Shown one piece after another: positions 23,500-33,585 of a stretch of DNA of 64,000 bases. Each line of letters opens with the position of its first letter. Position 1 is the first letter of the stretch. Source of the DNA: Paguma larvata. Taxonomy: Eukaryota; Chordata; Mammalia; Carnivora; Viverridae. The notes under the pieces are model-generated. The model was not told the origin of the DNA, made no database searches, and saw only the letters and a list, made by a program, of their open reading frames with translations. A program made the translations under genes and the position numbers. The DNA lies in NCBI GenBank assembly GCA_030068075.1, contig CM057833.1:45279587-45343586 (forward strand). Direction: 5' to 3'.

Positions 23500-23660
23500 G
23501 CCATGGGGGTGTGAACACTGACAAGGCTGGACATAGAGCAGGGATAAATCACTTAGGGTTGTATAGCCATAGTAAGGAGCTTAGCCTTTATGTAATGGTC
23601 AGTGAGGAGTTGCTGAAAGGCGTCAAGCAAAAGAACATTTTAAAGAATCTTATGTTAACA
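23500..23660 (-). mobile_element. L2 fragment, antisense
   Basis: 'cttagggttgtatagccata', 'gtaaggagcttagcctttat' and 'gaggagttgctgaaagg' resemble the reverse complement of L2 ORF2 3' sequence. Confidence 0.6.
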
Positions 23661-23837
23661 TAATAGAATGTCCTTGGCCCCATCTTGCCTCTGAGGTCTA
23701 CAACTCTCCTGGTTAAATTGAGAATTAACTTTGCTTTCCGGGCAAACTTAACCTGCTCTGATTTTTACTTCTAGGGAGCATGTTATACAACCTTATGTTA
23801 TGAGGCAGCCTAATGGTTAAAGTGCCCATCTAAAAAG

Positions 23838-23906
23838 ACAAAGTCCCTGCATAAACCAAAGACTACTACATTACAAAGTCCCTGCATAAACCAAAGACTA
23901 CTACAT
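23838..23906 (+). repeat. 35-bp-period tandem duplication
   Basis: The 35-base unit at 23,838-23,872, beginning 'acaaagtccctgcataaacc', is followed directly by a second copy at 23,873-23,906. The second copy is identical through 34 bases. Confidence 0.97.
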
Positions 23907-24380
23907 CCATGGTATTTTTCTTGAGAACAACTGCCTTAGTCTCTGGAAATCCACACGCCCTGGGTTTCCTTGCAAGGCGCCAGGAGCACAGTATGGCAGA
24001 AGGGTGGTTCTCAGGGATACGGAAAGGGCCACAGGTCACTAAGAAATGACCACAAAAAAACATAAGCAAATGGTTCCCTCAAGAGAAGATGTGTGCCTGC
24101 ATGCCTACAGAGGGGAGGAGGAGCACAGGGAAAGAAAGGGAACAGACAACAAGGAATTTTACAAGTGGGCTCTGCAGCTGCCAAGCAAGTGGGAATATGT
24201 TCAGCACTCAAAGGGAAAAGCAAAGGCAGTGCCAGCATGGCTCTCAGAACCACTGCCTGGTGCCAGGAACCTTTGAAAGCGTGTTTTTTTTCCCCTCATT
24301 CACATTCCCAAACAGTAAATAGCATTGTCAAACCCAATCTTGTCATAAACACGACTCATTTGGCATTTTCTAATCTTTTA
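23907..24380. other. Unassigned sequence
   Basis: Overlapping open frames of 67-97 codons lie on both strands but have no recognised product. No repeat is recognised. Confidence 0.5.
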
Positions 24381-24384
24381 CATT

Positions 24385-24600
24385 GATTTAACCAGCAAAA
24401 GGCTCTCCCATCCACTATCTCGTCTGAGACTCACACCAACTTCTTAGCAGGAGGTGTGGCAGCTCTCACGGTCTCTGTTTTAGAGAAGAAACAGAGGCTC
24501 AGATGGGACATGGGCTCTGCCCATGGTTACATACTGAGTTAGCTGAGGTAGATTATATCAACTTCAGCTCTGCTGTGCTGTCTATACTACCACTACATAT
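24385..24600 (-). mobile_element. MIR SINE, antisense
   Basis: 'tctcgtctgagactcacacc', 'gaagaaacagaggctcagat' and 'tgcccatggttacatactga' follow reverse-complement MIR order. Confidence 0.78.
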
Positions 24601-24639
24601 AGAAAATTCAGTCTTCAAGTTATTCTTTTAAAGGATCCT

Positions 24640-24740
24640 ATCACATATTACATATGTGACATTTGTGTGTATAAACACACATATATATGCATATACATAT
24701 AATGTGTATATTTAGCATTATATATTCTACACATGGACAT
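24640..24740. repeat. TA/CA-rich low-complexity tract
   Basis: Alternating purine-pyrimidine sequence such as 'acacacatatatatgcatat'. Imperfect, likely a decayed microsatellite. Confidence 0.75.
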
Positions 24741-24940
24741 GTTTATATGCTTCTAAAACACACAGATCCAACAGGAAGGCACTTGAGATGACATCAAGAG
24801 TACCAAGAGAAAAGCATTATGTTCAAATGAAATAATGGCAGGGAAGCCCTTCTTTACTCTTAACTGAAGGAATGAAAACATGATGACAAATTTATAGGGG
24901 CCAAATCCCTTGGATACTCTTTGGATTAAAAGCTAGATGA

Positions 24941-25133
24941 GGGGTATCTAGATGGCTCAATTGATTAAGTGCCCGACTTGATTTCAATTTAGGTCATGAT
25001 CTCACAGTTGGTGAGTTTCAAGTCTCACGTTGGGCTCTGTGCTAACAAAATGCTGAACCTGCTTGGAATTCTCCCTCTCTCTCCACCCCTCCCCAACTTG
25101 TGCTGTCTCTCGAAGTAAATAAATAACCTTAAA
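24941..25133 (+). mobile_element. CAN-SINE with 13-bp TSD
   Basis: The tRNA-like head 'ggggtatctagatggctcaa' is followed by a CT-rich middle and an 'aaataaataa' tail. Perfect flanking 'aaaagctagatga' lies at 24,928-24,940 and 25,134-25,146. The B box has decayed to 'gagtttcaagtct'. Confidence 0.95.
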
Positions 25134-25184
25134 AAAAGCTAGATGATAATTAGGATATGTGTCATACTCCTCCAGAACAAGACT

Positions 25185-25480
25185 TCATCATTGTAGTCTT
25201 AAATATCTCCAACATCAATACCCCTTTATGCGGTAAGCACTGCATGATGTTGGAAGACTAAGGCAATTTAAGACATACTCCCTGATTTCAAGGGGCTTAC
25301 AACAGAGGGACAGGCAACTGTGTAAATCTAGCCATCCTCCTATGATGGGACAAGTGTTTTCATTGTGCTAACCCATGGGAACACAGTGGGGTGGGCATCT
25401 AACCCCACTTTGATCATAGGAGACTTTCTAAGAGAGCTGATGTCTGTGAGGAAGGGAGAATGTTGTGTGGGAGCTGGCTA
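25185..25480 (-). mobile_element. L2 fragment, antisense
   Basis: 'ctccctgatttcaaggggct' and 'tacaacagagggacaggcaa' are the reverse complement of the L2 3' region. Confidence 0.65.
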
Positions 25481-26630
25481 GAGGAGCAGTGCTCACTGAA
25501 TGTTCGCTGAATCAACCAATGGATGACTAGCCGAAAGAAGGTGGGACTTCAGTTTCTCCTCATGGGCCTGATTCCTTCCCTGGGCTGCCACGGCAACTCT
25601 CAAATTCTGTCCATAGAGTCAAATACGCAAATTTATTGCACCAAAGCTTTAAGAATTCATAGACAATTCATAGACTGTGTAAGCAGTGGATGTCATACTC
25701 AATAAATCAAAAAACCCACGACTTGGGGAAAATGAAAGGACCTACAGCCTCTTTCCATTGTGTAATGAAAGAAAATAAACCTTTCTGGTTTCTCTTCACT
25801 CAGTGCTGTCCTATCCTCTCCCTGTTAGTGAACTTTTCGGAAGTCCAATTATCTGTCAGCCTGGAAACAAGTTTCTCTTCTTAAGATAAACAGCCAATGA
25901 CCAAAGCACAATTTATATCTATTATTTTTTCATTGGGCTCCCGTCTCAGTCTGGGCAAGGCTAAATAAGAAGAACTGTTAGAAAAATCAGAGGCGAGGAC
26001 ACAAATGAGTGTTTTACCTTTGGCATTTAGATGCAGAACTGATCCTGAACCCTGTGTGTCTTCCTATGTGACATTTCCAGTGCCGAACTGGAAATTATGA
26101 GTCTAACTACAGATATCGTCTATAGTGAATCCATCTAGCCATACATAAAGATTTTAAATATTTACAATTATGGCCCTGGCCTTATTAAACTTGCAGGAAA
26201 ATAGTAGCAGCCGAGTTTACATATGATGCTTGAGAAGTTTCCCCTTTCCAGCACTATGACGGCAACTGCTTGAAATTTCTAGAAAATATATATATTCGCT
26301 TCCCAGATTCTCAAGGTCAGGCAGTGGCATTGAAACATCAGGAAAATGACTTGCTGGGATTTCTCAAATGGCACACAGGGCACAGCAAAGAGCATGTATG
26401 AACTATCAAGTTCTTATTTAAATCCATTCCCATCTTGAAAAGCTATTCCATGCAGATTGCCCAAGAGGAGGTGATTCTAGCAGATAAATGGGAACAAGTA
26501 ATAAATACTGGGAAATTAGGAACTTCTTGTTGTCAAGGGCAATGTAAAAATCGAGATTTGAGTCTGAGTTGGAACCTGGTCTTATTAGTTACTTCTAACT
26601 TGAGAAGGCAAAGAGGCTTCCTTAAAGAAT
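25481..26630. other. Unassigned unique sequence
   Basis: About 1.15 kb, no recognised repeat or exon. Confidence 0.5.
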
Positions 26631-26634
26631 CACA

Positions 26635-26835
26635 TGACTGAGGCACTAGGAAATTTTGGTTCCAGTGTGGGCCTGCCACTCGCTCACTGGATGAGGGTGT
26701 GCAAGTACCAGTTTCCCTGAGAGTCCATTTTCTAATTAGTAATGTGGAAAGAACAACAGCTACTTGCCTCACAGGGTTGTTGGAGGCCCCAGTGCTGTTG
26801 TAGTGTTTTGCAAACTGTGTTTAAGAGCCATTAGG
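26635..26835 (+). mobile_element. MIR SINE
   Basis: 'gtgggcctgccactcgctca', 'agtttccctgagagtcca' and 'ttgcctcacagggttgttgg' are MIR blocks in order. Confidence 0.8.
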
Positions 26836-27109
26836 GTAGCTAGAAATTAGTTGAGTGGATTACAACTACTATTATTTAAACAAAATATAATAGAAATAGA
26901 ATAACATAAAATGGAATGGGAAGGAGGATTGTTCACATACAGTAAGTATAGTTTTGCAAAACTTTTGTTTCTTTTATATGTATGTATGTACTAGGTTAAG
27001 GCTATAGTATTTGAAAGATCTGTGTAAAATGTAAAGGGAAATATTCAGGGAAGCAACCTGATGGCCCAGCAATGACAAATGTGTCTTGTCTGTGCAGTGT
27101 TTTCAATTT

Positions 27110-28045
27110 AAAAAATTGACTTTATTTTTTAGAGCAGTTTTAGGCTCATAGCAAAATTGAGCAAAAGGTACAGATCCTCTACCTCAAAAATCAGTTGGCT
27201 ACATTTATGTGAGTCTACTTCTAGGCTCTAGGCTCACTGATCTATTTGCCTCTTCTTCCACCAACACCACACTGTATTGATTGCTGTAGATTTACGGTAG
27301 GTCATAAAGTCAGGTAACTTCAAACCTCCAACTTCATTCTTCTCTTCAAGAGTGTGTTGTCTATCCTGGGTCTTTGCCTCTCCATATGAATTTTAGAATC
27401 AGTTTTCCAATATCCACAATATGACTTGGTGGGACTCCACTGAATCTCTAGATCAAGTAGGGAAGAACTGTCACCTTGACAATATTGAATCTCCCTATTA
27501 ACCATGACCATGGGATAGCTTTCCATTTATTTAGTTCTTTGACTTCTTCAACAGTATTTTATAGTTTTCTTTACATAGATCTTGTGCACATTACATTTGA
27601 TGTATAGCTAAGTATTTTATTTTTGTTGGTGCTAATGCAAATAGTATTATGTTTTTAATTTCAAATTCCACTTGTCCATTGCTGGGATATAGGTGAACAA
27701 TTGACTTCTGTATGTTAACCTTGTATCCTTTAACTTTGCTAGCTTATTAGTTCCAGAAACTTGTTGTTGTTGACTCATTCAGAGTCATCTATTTTCTACA
27801 TTGATGGTCATGTCATCTACAAAGATAATTTTCTCTTTCCCAATAAGTATACCTCTTATTTCTCTTTCCTGTCTGAATGCATTTGCTAGGACTTCCAATG
27901 ATATTGAAACACAGTGGTGATATGGGAAATCCTTGGGCATGTTCCTGATCTTAGTGGGAAAGCTTGGAGATTCTCACCACTAAGTATGAGGTCAGCTGCA
28001 AATTTTTTGTAAATATTCTTTATCGAGCTGAGATTTCCAATTAAA
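27110..28045 (-). mobile_element. Old LINE-1 (L1M type), antisense ORF2 part
   Basis: In plus orientation it shows the complement of L1 ORF2: 'tattgattgctgtagattta', 'tccctattaaccatgaccat' and 'tgttcctgatcttagtggga'. The last is the complement of the [15 protein letters not shown] region. Frames are broken throughout. The 3'-UTR-like block 'ttttagagcagttttaggct' is at its left end. Confidence 0.88.
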
Positions 28046-28229
28046 AAAAATTTGAATGCACTCAGCATCCAGGTCCCACGTCCTTCAATTACCTCTGTGG
28101 CTTATTCTCAGCATGTTTCACTCAAGTTACTTGATTGATCTCTGAAATTTGTGATATTTGAGGTAAAATATTATGTGTATAGACCTCTAGTTTTACACTT
28201 TTCACCTGAAATAGAATTGTCTTTGCAAT

Positions 28230-28545
28230 TCTTGCCCAAATTCATAAGAACAGGAACTTGATCTTTCAATGTATCCTTCAGGGTGGTGGTGTCCTTTATA
28301 TAGTAACTGCTCAATAAATTTTTTTTTATTTAAAAAAATCTTAATATTTATTTATTTTCGAGATAGAGAGCATGAGCAGGGGAGGGCCAGAGAGAGAGGG
28401 AGACAGAAGATTCAAACACACTGACAGCAGAGGGCCCAATGTGGAGCTAGAACTCTCAAATTGTAAGATCATGACCTGAGCCAAAGCCAGACTGCTTAAC
28501 TGGCTGAGCCACCCAGGTACCCCTTTCGATAAATATTTCTTGAAC
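28230..28545 (+). mobile_element. L2 3' end split by a SINE
   Basis: 'tagtaactgctcaataaatt' (to about 28,320) and 'gataaatatttcttgaacc' (from 28,528) are the two halves of an L2 tail, separated by the SINE at 28,320-28,523. Confidence 0.65.
28320..28523 (-). mobile_element. CAN-SINE, antisense
   Basis: A T-rich tail complement, then 'acactgacagcagagggccc' (felid-type body), then 'gatcatgacctgagccaaag' and 'tggctgagccacccaggtac' (tRNA head). The target duplication appears to be the A/T-rich L2 tail itself, 'tcaataaa' on the left and 'tcgataaa' on the right. Confidence 0.93.
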
Positions 28546-28547
28546 CA

Positions 28548-28609
28548 AAAAACATTACTGGTGGATGAACAAGCAGAGAAAAACATTACTGGTGGATGAA
28601 CAAGCAGAG
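28548..28609 (+). repeat. Perfect 31-bp tandem duplication
   Basis: Positions 28,548-28,578 and 28,579-28,609 are identical, beginning 'aaaaacattactggtggatg' and ending 'aacaagcagag'. Confidence 0.97.
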
Positions 28610-28745
28610 TTGAGATTTCTGGATCCCTGACTGGGCTTAGACTTTGCCATTGGCCACCTGGGTGATACTTAGGGATCCATTTCCCTGCTCTGTGCTTACA
28701 TTTTCCTCATTGGTTAAATGAGAGTATTGGACTCAAACCAGTGCT
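28610..28745 (+). mobile_element. MIR fragment
   Basis: 'gacctgggtgatactt'-like spacing around 'catttccctgctctgtgctt' and 'tttcctcattggttaaatga' matches MIR. Confidence 0.65.
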
Positions 28746-28900
28746 CGCCACGCATGCCAGTACTCTGGGAGATCACAAGCATTAAAAAGTGCTTTTATGT
28801 CAAAGGATGAAGATTTAAACTACAAAAAGAACCTATTTATGGCTTTTATATGTTTTATTTATTTATGTTCTGCCTCAAGATTTCATTTAAGTAGATGATC

Positions 28901-29488
28901 TCAAGGATCCCATCTAGCTCTGTCATTCAAGAACTCCACTCCAATGTAGTGCTGTCTCAGGCACACTCCAATGCCTTCATTAAGTTGTCTGTTTTTCCCT
29001 TCAAAGCCAGCTAAGGTATCAGCGACTGCAGCAGTGGTTAATATGAATAGAACATTTGACAACACACAGCTGGGGTTTTCATTTTTTATCTGGCTTTCAA
29101 ACAGAGTCCAGGCAAATGTCCCCATCTTCCTCTTGACTCCTGCAAATTCCTGAGGACTAACGACATTCATCTCCTCTGATATGTGGCTGCTTCCATAGAT
29201 CTTGCTGGGAACTTTCTGTTTCAGGGGTTCATCCATCAGCCAATGTGGATTAGGAGGACGCTTAATGGAGAATTCATTATGATGAGAAATCTGTGAGTTG
29301 TAGTCATAAAATTTTCCCTTGCTTTTACAGAAAGCTTCATCACTCACCCACTCCTTTTGAAAACAATTGATACAGGGCTTAACCCTCTTGCCTCTCACCT
29401 CCTGCTCTGTTATACTGCCATTTGGTTCATTTCCATATAGGTTTATTGAGTACCTATTATGTACCTGGTACTGTGCTAAACATGATCA
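28901..29488 (-). other. Unexplained 195-codon open frame, product unknown
   Basis: The minus strand is free of stops from 29,485 down to 28,901, about 195 codons, long for AT-rich non-coding DNA here. I do not recognise the product. The first in-frame ATG gives roughly 111 residues, starting 'MDEPLKQKVPSKIYGSSHI' and containing a hydrophobic stretch 'VLSNVLFILTTAAVADTLAG'. The upstream end overlaps an L2/MIR-like scrap (29,438-29,495). The downstream end runs into a short MIR-like motif near 28,895-28,930, so any real homology would lie in about 28,930-29,430. There is no poly-A tract or TSD to mark a processed pseudogene. A chance open frame, a gene remnant or an exon are all possible. Confidence 0.3.
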
Positions 29489-29529
29489 GTAAATGAAATT
29501 GTGCCTTATACATCCATGCTACCAGTGAC

Positions 29530-29690
29530 CCTTGGTATGTCCTCTTTCTATTCTCTTCCTTATCTCTAAAGATTAAGTTCACTCACAAATTTTATTAAGC
29601 CTTTCCTGACCCATCCCTCATAGGCTAACTCATTATTCATCATATTCTGTACTCGTAAACTTTGATTTGTTTCTTCTGATGGCATGTTTT
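29530..29690 (+). mobile_element. L2 fragment
   Basis: 'ttaagcctttcctgacccat' is the conserved L2 'gaagccttccctgacc' block. The flanks are diverged. Confidence 0.55.
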
Positions 29691-29825
29691 ACCTTGTGCC
29701 TCTGTTTTCCTTACTTTGTGGGGAAGATAAAATGAGTAAAAAGGAACAAAGCACTTAAATTGTGTCAGCTACATGATATGTATTAAATAAGCACTAGCTT
29801 TATTACTGTTATTATTATAATTGGC
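29690..29825 (+). mobile_element. MIR 3' half
   Basis: 'cctctgttttccttactttg', 'acaaagcacttaaattgtgt' and a TTATTATTATTA-like end match the MIR 3' half. Confidence 0.65.
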
Positions 29826-31180
29826 ATCTACATCTATTTCATCTAATCAGATAAAATAGAGTAGAAAGCAAGAATAGGAGAGGGCCGGGCACTGGGATGG
29901 GTCATTCAAAAGGAGGAAGAAAAGAGGCAAAGGATCGCAGATGCGCAGATTCCTGACCGGTTATGGAAGAGAGATGCTTTTGGACTGAAAATAGATAATG
30001 CCAGAAATGCTCATCTGATTACTTGAGATGTCTGTTCCAACCTACGACCAGCTGCCCACGAAGGGTCAGACATCATGTGTGTCCTCGCGTCTCCAGCCCT
30101 GTAACCCTGCAGCTCTGAGAGGAATTTTCTGTTCTGGCCTTTCAAGAGGAGCTGCCTCAGGCTTTCAGCTCAGGCTGCCAAGTCAAGGGAGAGGGTCACA
30201 CTTCTTGGCAGCCAAGGGTGAAGGGTTCCTCAGGCAATACTTGATCTTCTGGCTGCTTTTCTGGCAGTCCACTCAAAATTATTGATTTGAGCATGTGTAT
30301 TGGAATGAGAGCTGGTGCTGCAAAAGGGTCTGCTGTTCATGCCTACCAAAATTGGTACAATTTGAGGGTCCTCCATTCACACCCTCTGAGACGATCTAAG
30401 TCTGTGTTCTCCACCTAACACTAGAACCCACAGTCCAAAAGATCTCAGTGCTCTATTCATCTGCTGAGCTGCAAAATGGCCAGATCAAAACCTATATGAA
30501 GTGATATTTAGTCACTATCACATGGTCATAGGAGGCTTAAATGCTTCCTCAGAACCTTTTTAAATGAGGACTTTTATTCATTTTTTTTTCATTATTCAGT
30601 CCTGTTATCCATTCAACAAATACCCGCCTCCTAAACTCCTGAAACAGTACTTCATATTTAGGTTAGAAAACAACTCTGTAATCTCTGTTCTTTATTGATC
30701 ACAGGCTAATTATTAGATAAAGAGAGTAAACTCTGCTCACAGAGTATGAGCAGTATTATAACTGCAATCAGTACCCATCGAGGCATGGGCAAGGCCCTTG
30801 GAAACAGAAATTTCAAAAGGTTTGAGTCAAATGTAAAAATGAGTTTTAAAACGAATGTATGCAATAGTCATACACAGTCCTCCCTCCACTGCTGAGGCTC
30901 ACCCTGACCTTGAGTCTCACCACATTACTGACACCCCATGTCCTTAAACATTCCCCCACCATGAAGGCCTCCCCAAGATGGGGTCAGCATCAGACATCTG
31001 AGCATATTTATTTTACCTGTAGCTTGTCAATAAAATATGTTTCCTTGTTTTAGAGGTCAAATAAAAAGGCTAGTTCAAAATACTATATAATATCTATAGT
31101 AATGATAATAATCAATTGCTACAGCTTCTTGTATCTTTAAGATGCACTACCTATTTCTCTACGCATCTTACATCCATCCA
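29826..31180. other. Unassigned unique sequence
   Basis: About 1.35 kb with no recognised exon. A possible decayed antisense L2 tail ('ccattcaacaaatacccgcc') lies near 30,608. Confidence 0.5.
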
Positions 31181-31184
31181 TTTA

Positions 31185-31350
31185 TTTAACTTTGTGAAAC
31201 TCTGTGTATTGGGATTTCTTGCTCTTCAATTTACAAAAGGGGACATGAAAATGCACTGAAGTTGCTCAAAGTCACCCAGTTAGTAAATGATGGAATTTAA
31301 ACTTGAATCCATATCTGACTACGAAACGAATCCTTCTCATCACTGCTTTA
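31185..31350 (-). mobile_element. MIR fragment, antisense
   Basis: 'gttgctcaaagtcacccagt', 'tagtaaatgatggaatttaa' and 'cttgaatccatatctgacta' are reverse-complement MIR. Confidence 0.8.
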
Positions 31351-32499
31351 TATTCTTTTAGAAAAGAGATGCTGGGTGCATAATGGGCAAAGCTTTACCA
31401 AAGAGCTAAGTGCTGAAGAACAAACAAATTTAAAAACTTGTTAATCTTAACTAATCAACTACCCTCCCCTGTTCTATAAGGCCATGAAGTTCACTTTATT
31501 TTAATGAACTAATACAGAGATGGTCACTCACTGTCTCTAAGTTTTTAAATTTATATTTTAAAAAATCTAGTTTCTTTCTTCTCATTCTCACTGCCTTTTA
31601 TCACCATGAGCCTAGCATAGTGCTAGACATATCATTGAGTGGTGGTGGATGGATGGATTCAAAAACTGAAATTTGGGGAACTTCCCAAGTCATCTGTCAT
31701 GATGCAGGGCTTGAAGGTGAGAGCTACATATCCCTAGCTGTGGTTTGTGCAAAATCAACATTTTATTTCAAGGCACAGTGAAAAGTGTCTCCTTTGCTTT
31801 GAAAATGTTAATTATTTCTGAAGTGTAAAAATGTGTGTTCGAACTGGGGTAGAAATATCGAGACCCTTTGCCACTAATTTCTAAAAACTGACATCTTTAC
31901 CGAAGATGTCCTGATTAATCAAATGTTATGTACTTTTTAAAATTTTTCCTTACTGGTTTTGCTCTCCATTCTGTTCTGTTGTTCAACAATCATTTTTAGA
32001 GATTTTGGGAGTGGGTGGGAAAGGAAAATAGCTTTAATAAGCCAAGAACAGTAAACAGAGCTAATTTTTCGTTATGCTTTTGGAAACCAGAAGACCCAAA
32101 AACAAGTTAAGAGATATCTTCCTTTGCTGGCAAATTCATTTTCATAATGAGAGGCGGTCATCTTTCCTGAGGAGTCTGAAATTCTAAGATAAAGATGAAA
32201 AGATGGTGTTTTATCATAATGACACGGATCTGCATCCCCATTTATTTTGTGCTCCAGCAGCAAAATATACTGGGGACTGTCATTCTGCTTTGCGAAGTGG
32301 GAAAATATTTAGCTATTTAAATAATTCCAAAGTAAAAAGAGGCACCAAAGGGAAATAGCACAGAATAATAGCTTTATAGTCTCTCTAGAAAAAAAAATCA
32401 AACCACTGTCCCAGATAGTCAGAATTTGTAACTTGCCTCCTAAGCTCTGTCTACAACTGGTGCTCTTTAGGAAAGAGTATTTGTTTGGCTGTTCCTTAC
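31351..32499. other. Unassigned unique sequence
   Basis: About 1.15 kb, AT-rich, no recognised repeat or exon. Confidence 0.5.
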
Positions 32500-32630
32500 T
32501 AATAATAATCATTACATACACCACTATAGTACTTGAAGCTACTTTCAAAGTACTTATCTGTCTATTAACTCATTTGGTCCTCAGAACAGCATTGCAGAGT
32601 ACATAAGGCCAGGGGAATAACCTCTGTTTA
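32500..32630 (-). mobile_element. MIR fragment, antisense
   Basis: 'taataataatcattacatac' and 'actcatttggtcctcagaac' match the reverse complement of the MIR 3' half. Confidence 0.65.
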
Positions 32631-33423
32631 CTGTTCGCAAAGCTCACCCTAGCCCTGGGTGTGGTTAAAAGAGCAGAAAACACAAGCACACACATTGGTC
32701 CAAAGACCAGATTTCTTCTCGCAGAAACCTAGTTCTTCCTTTCTGAGAAGTGCACAAATATCAGCAACTCAAAAAGTTACAAATTTTACCATCTTCAAAA
32801 CAATTAATTTCAAGTGTTTACTCTGAGCCAACACAATTGAAAAGACAGCCTTCCTCTGGAAACAGAAGGTGATGGGATCTCTCCTCTTTCTTCCTTTCTT
32901 TTGTAATTGGGTCCATGAATATTTGGAACTTGGGGTGGAAATCTAATCACTTAAAACAAAAATGCAGAGGCTGTATTTAAGAGAACCTCACTTTTCCCTT
33001 CTGGCATGTATTTCAGCCACATCATGTTGGTGCCTAGCTCTACTTCTGTTTTAAATCTACAGCTGGGTTGTATTTTCACCTTCTGGTTTAAATACATTTC
33101 GAGTGTGTCAGTATCATTGCTTCTACTCCAGATTAATAGGATCAGCCAAAAGGATGGCTGACATTTTTGTTGCTATAGAAACTAGTCCTGATGTTACACA
33201 GCTTGCCTTTCCCCTATTTGCTATACATCTATCCAGCTACTGAACACAGACATCTTTTTGTTTCACAAGGAATTACATTAAAAAATTAAGCCATGATTTC
33301 ATCTTGGTTTTGTCCCCATTCTGTCTAAGAGAGGATTAACTAATATTAGAACCATCCAAAAGAAAGTGGGAATTTTTGATAATATTTTTTGATAGCTTAT
33401 AAGTTTCCAGATATAAAAAGAAT
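32631..33423. other. Unassigned unique sequence
   Basis: No recognised repeat or exon in about 790 bp. Confidence 0.5.
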
Positions 33424-33433
33424 ACAAGTTAAG

Positions 33434-33575
33434 GGGCACTGGCTGGCTCACTTGGTAAAGCATATGACTCTTGATCTCAGGGTCATGAGTTCGAACCCCA
33501 TGCTGGGCATAGATCCTACTCAAACAAAACAAACAAAACAACCCCCCCCAAAAAAAAAAAAACAACACCAGAAAA
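33434..33575 (+). mobile_element. Short CAN-SINE (tRNA head and A tail only)
   Basis: A tRNA-Lys-like head with a good A box region ('ctggctggctcacttggtaa') and B box ('gagttcgaacc' at 33,488-33,498). It runs straight into an 'aaacaaaacaaacaaaacaa' tail with C8 and A-rich runs and lacks the felid middle body. 'acaagttaag' at 33,424-33,433 and 33,576-33,585 is the target duplication. Confidence 0.92.
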
Positions 33576-33585
33576 ACAAGTTAAG

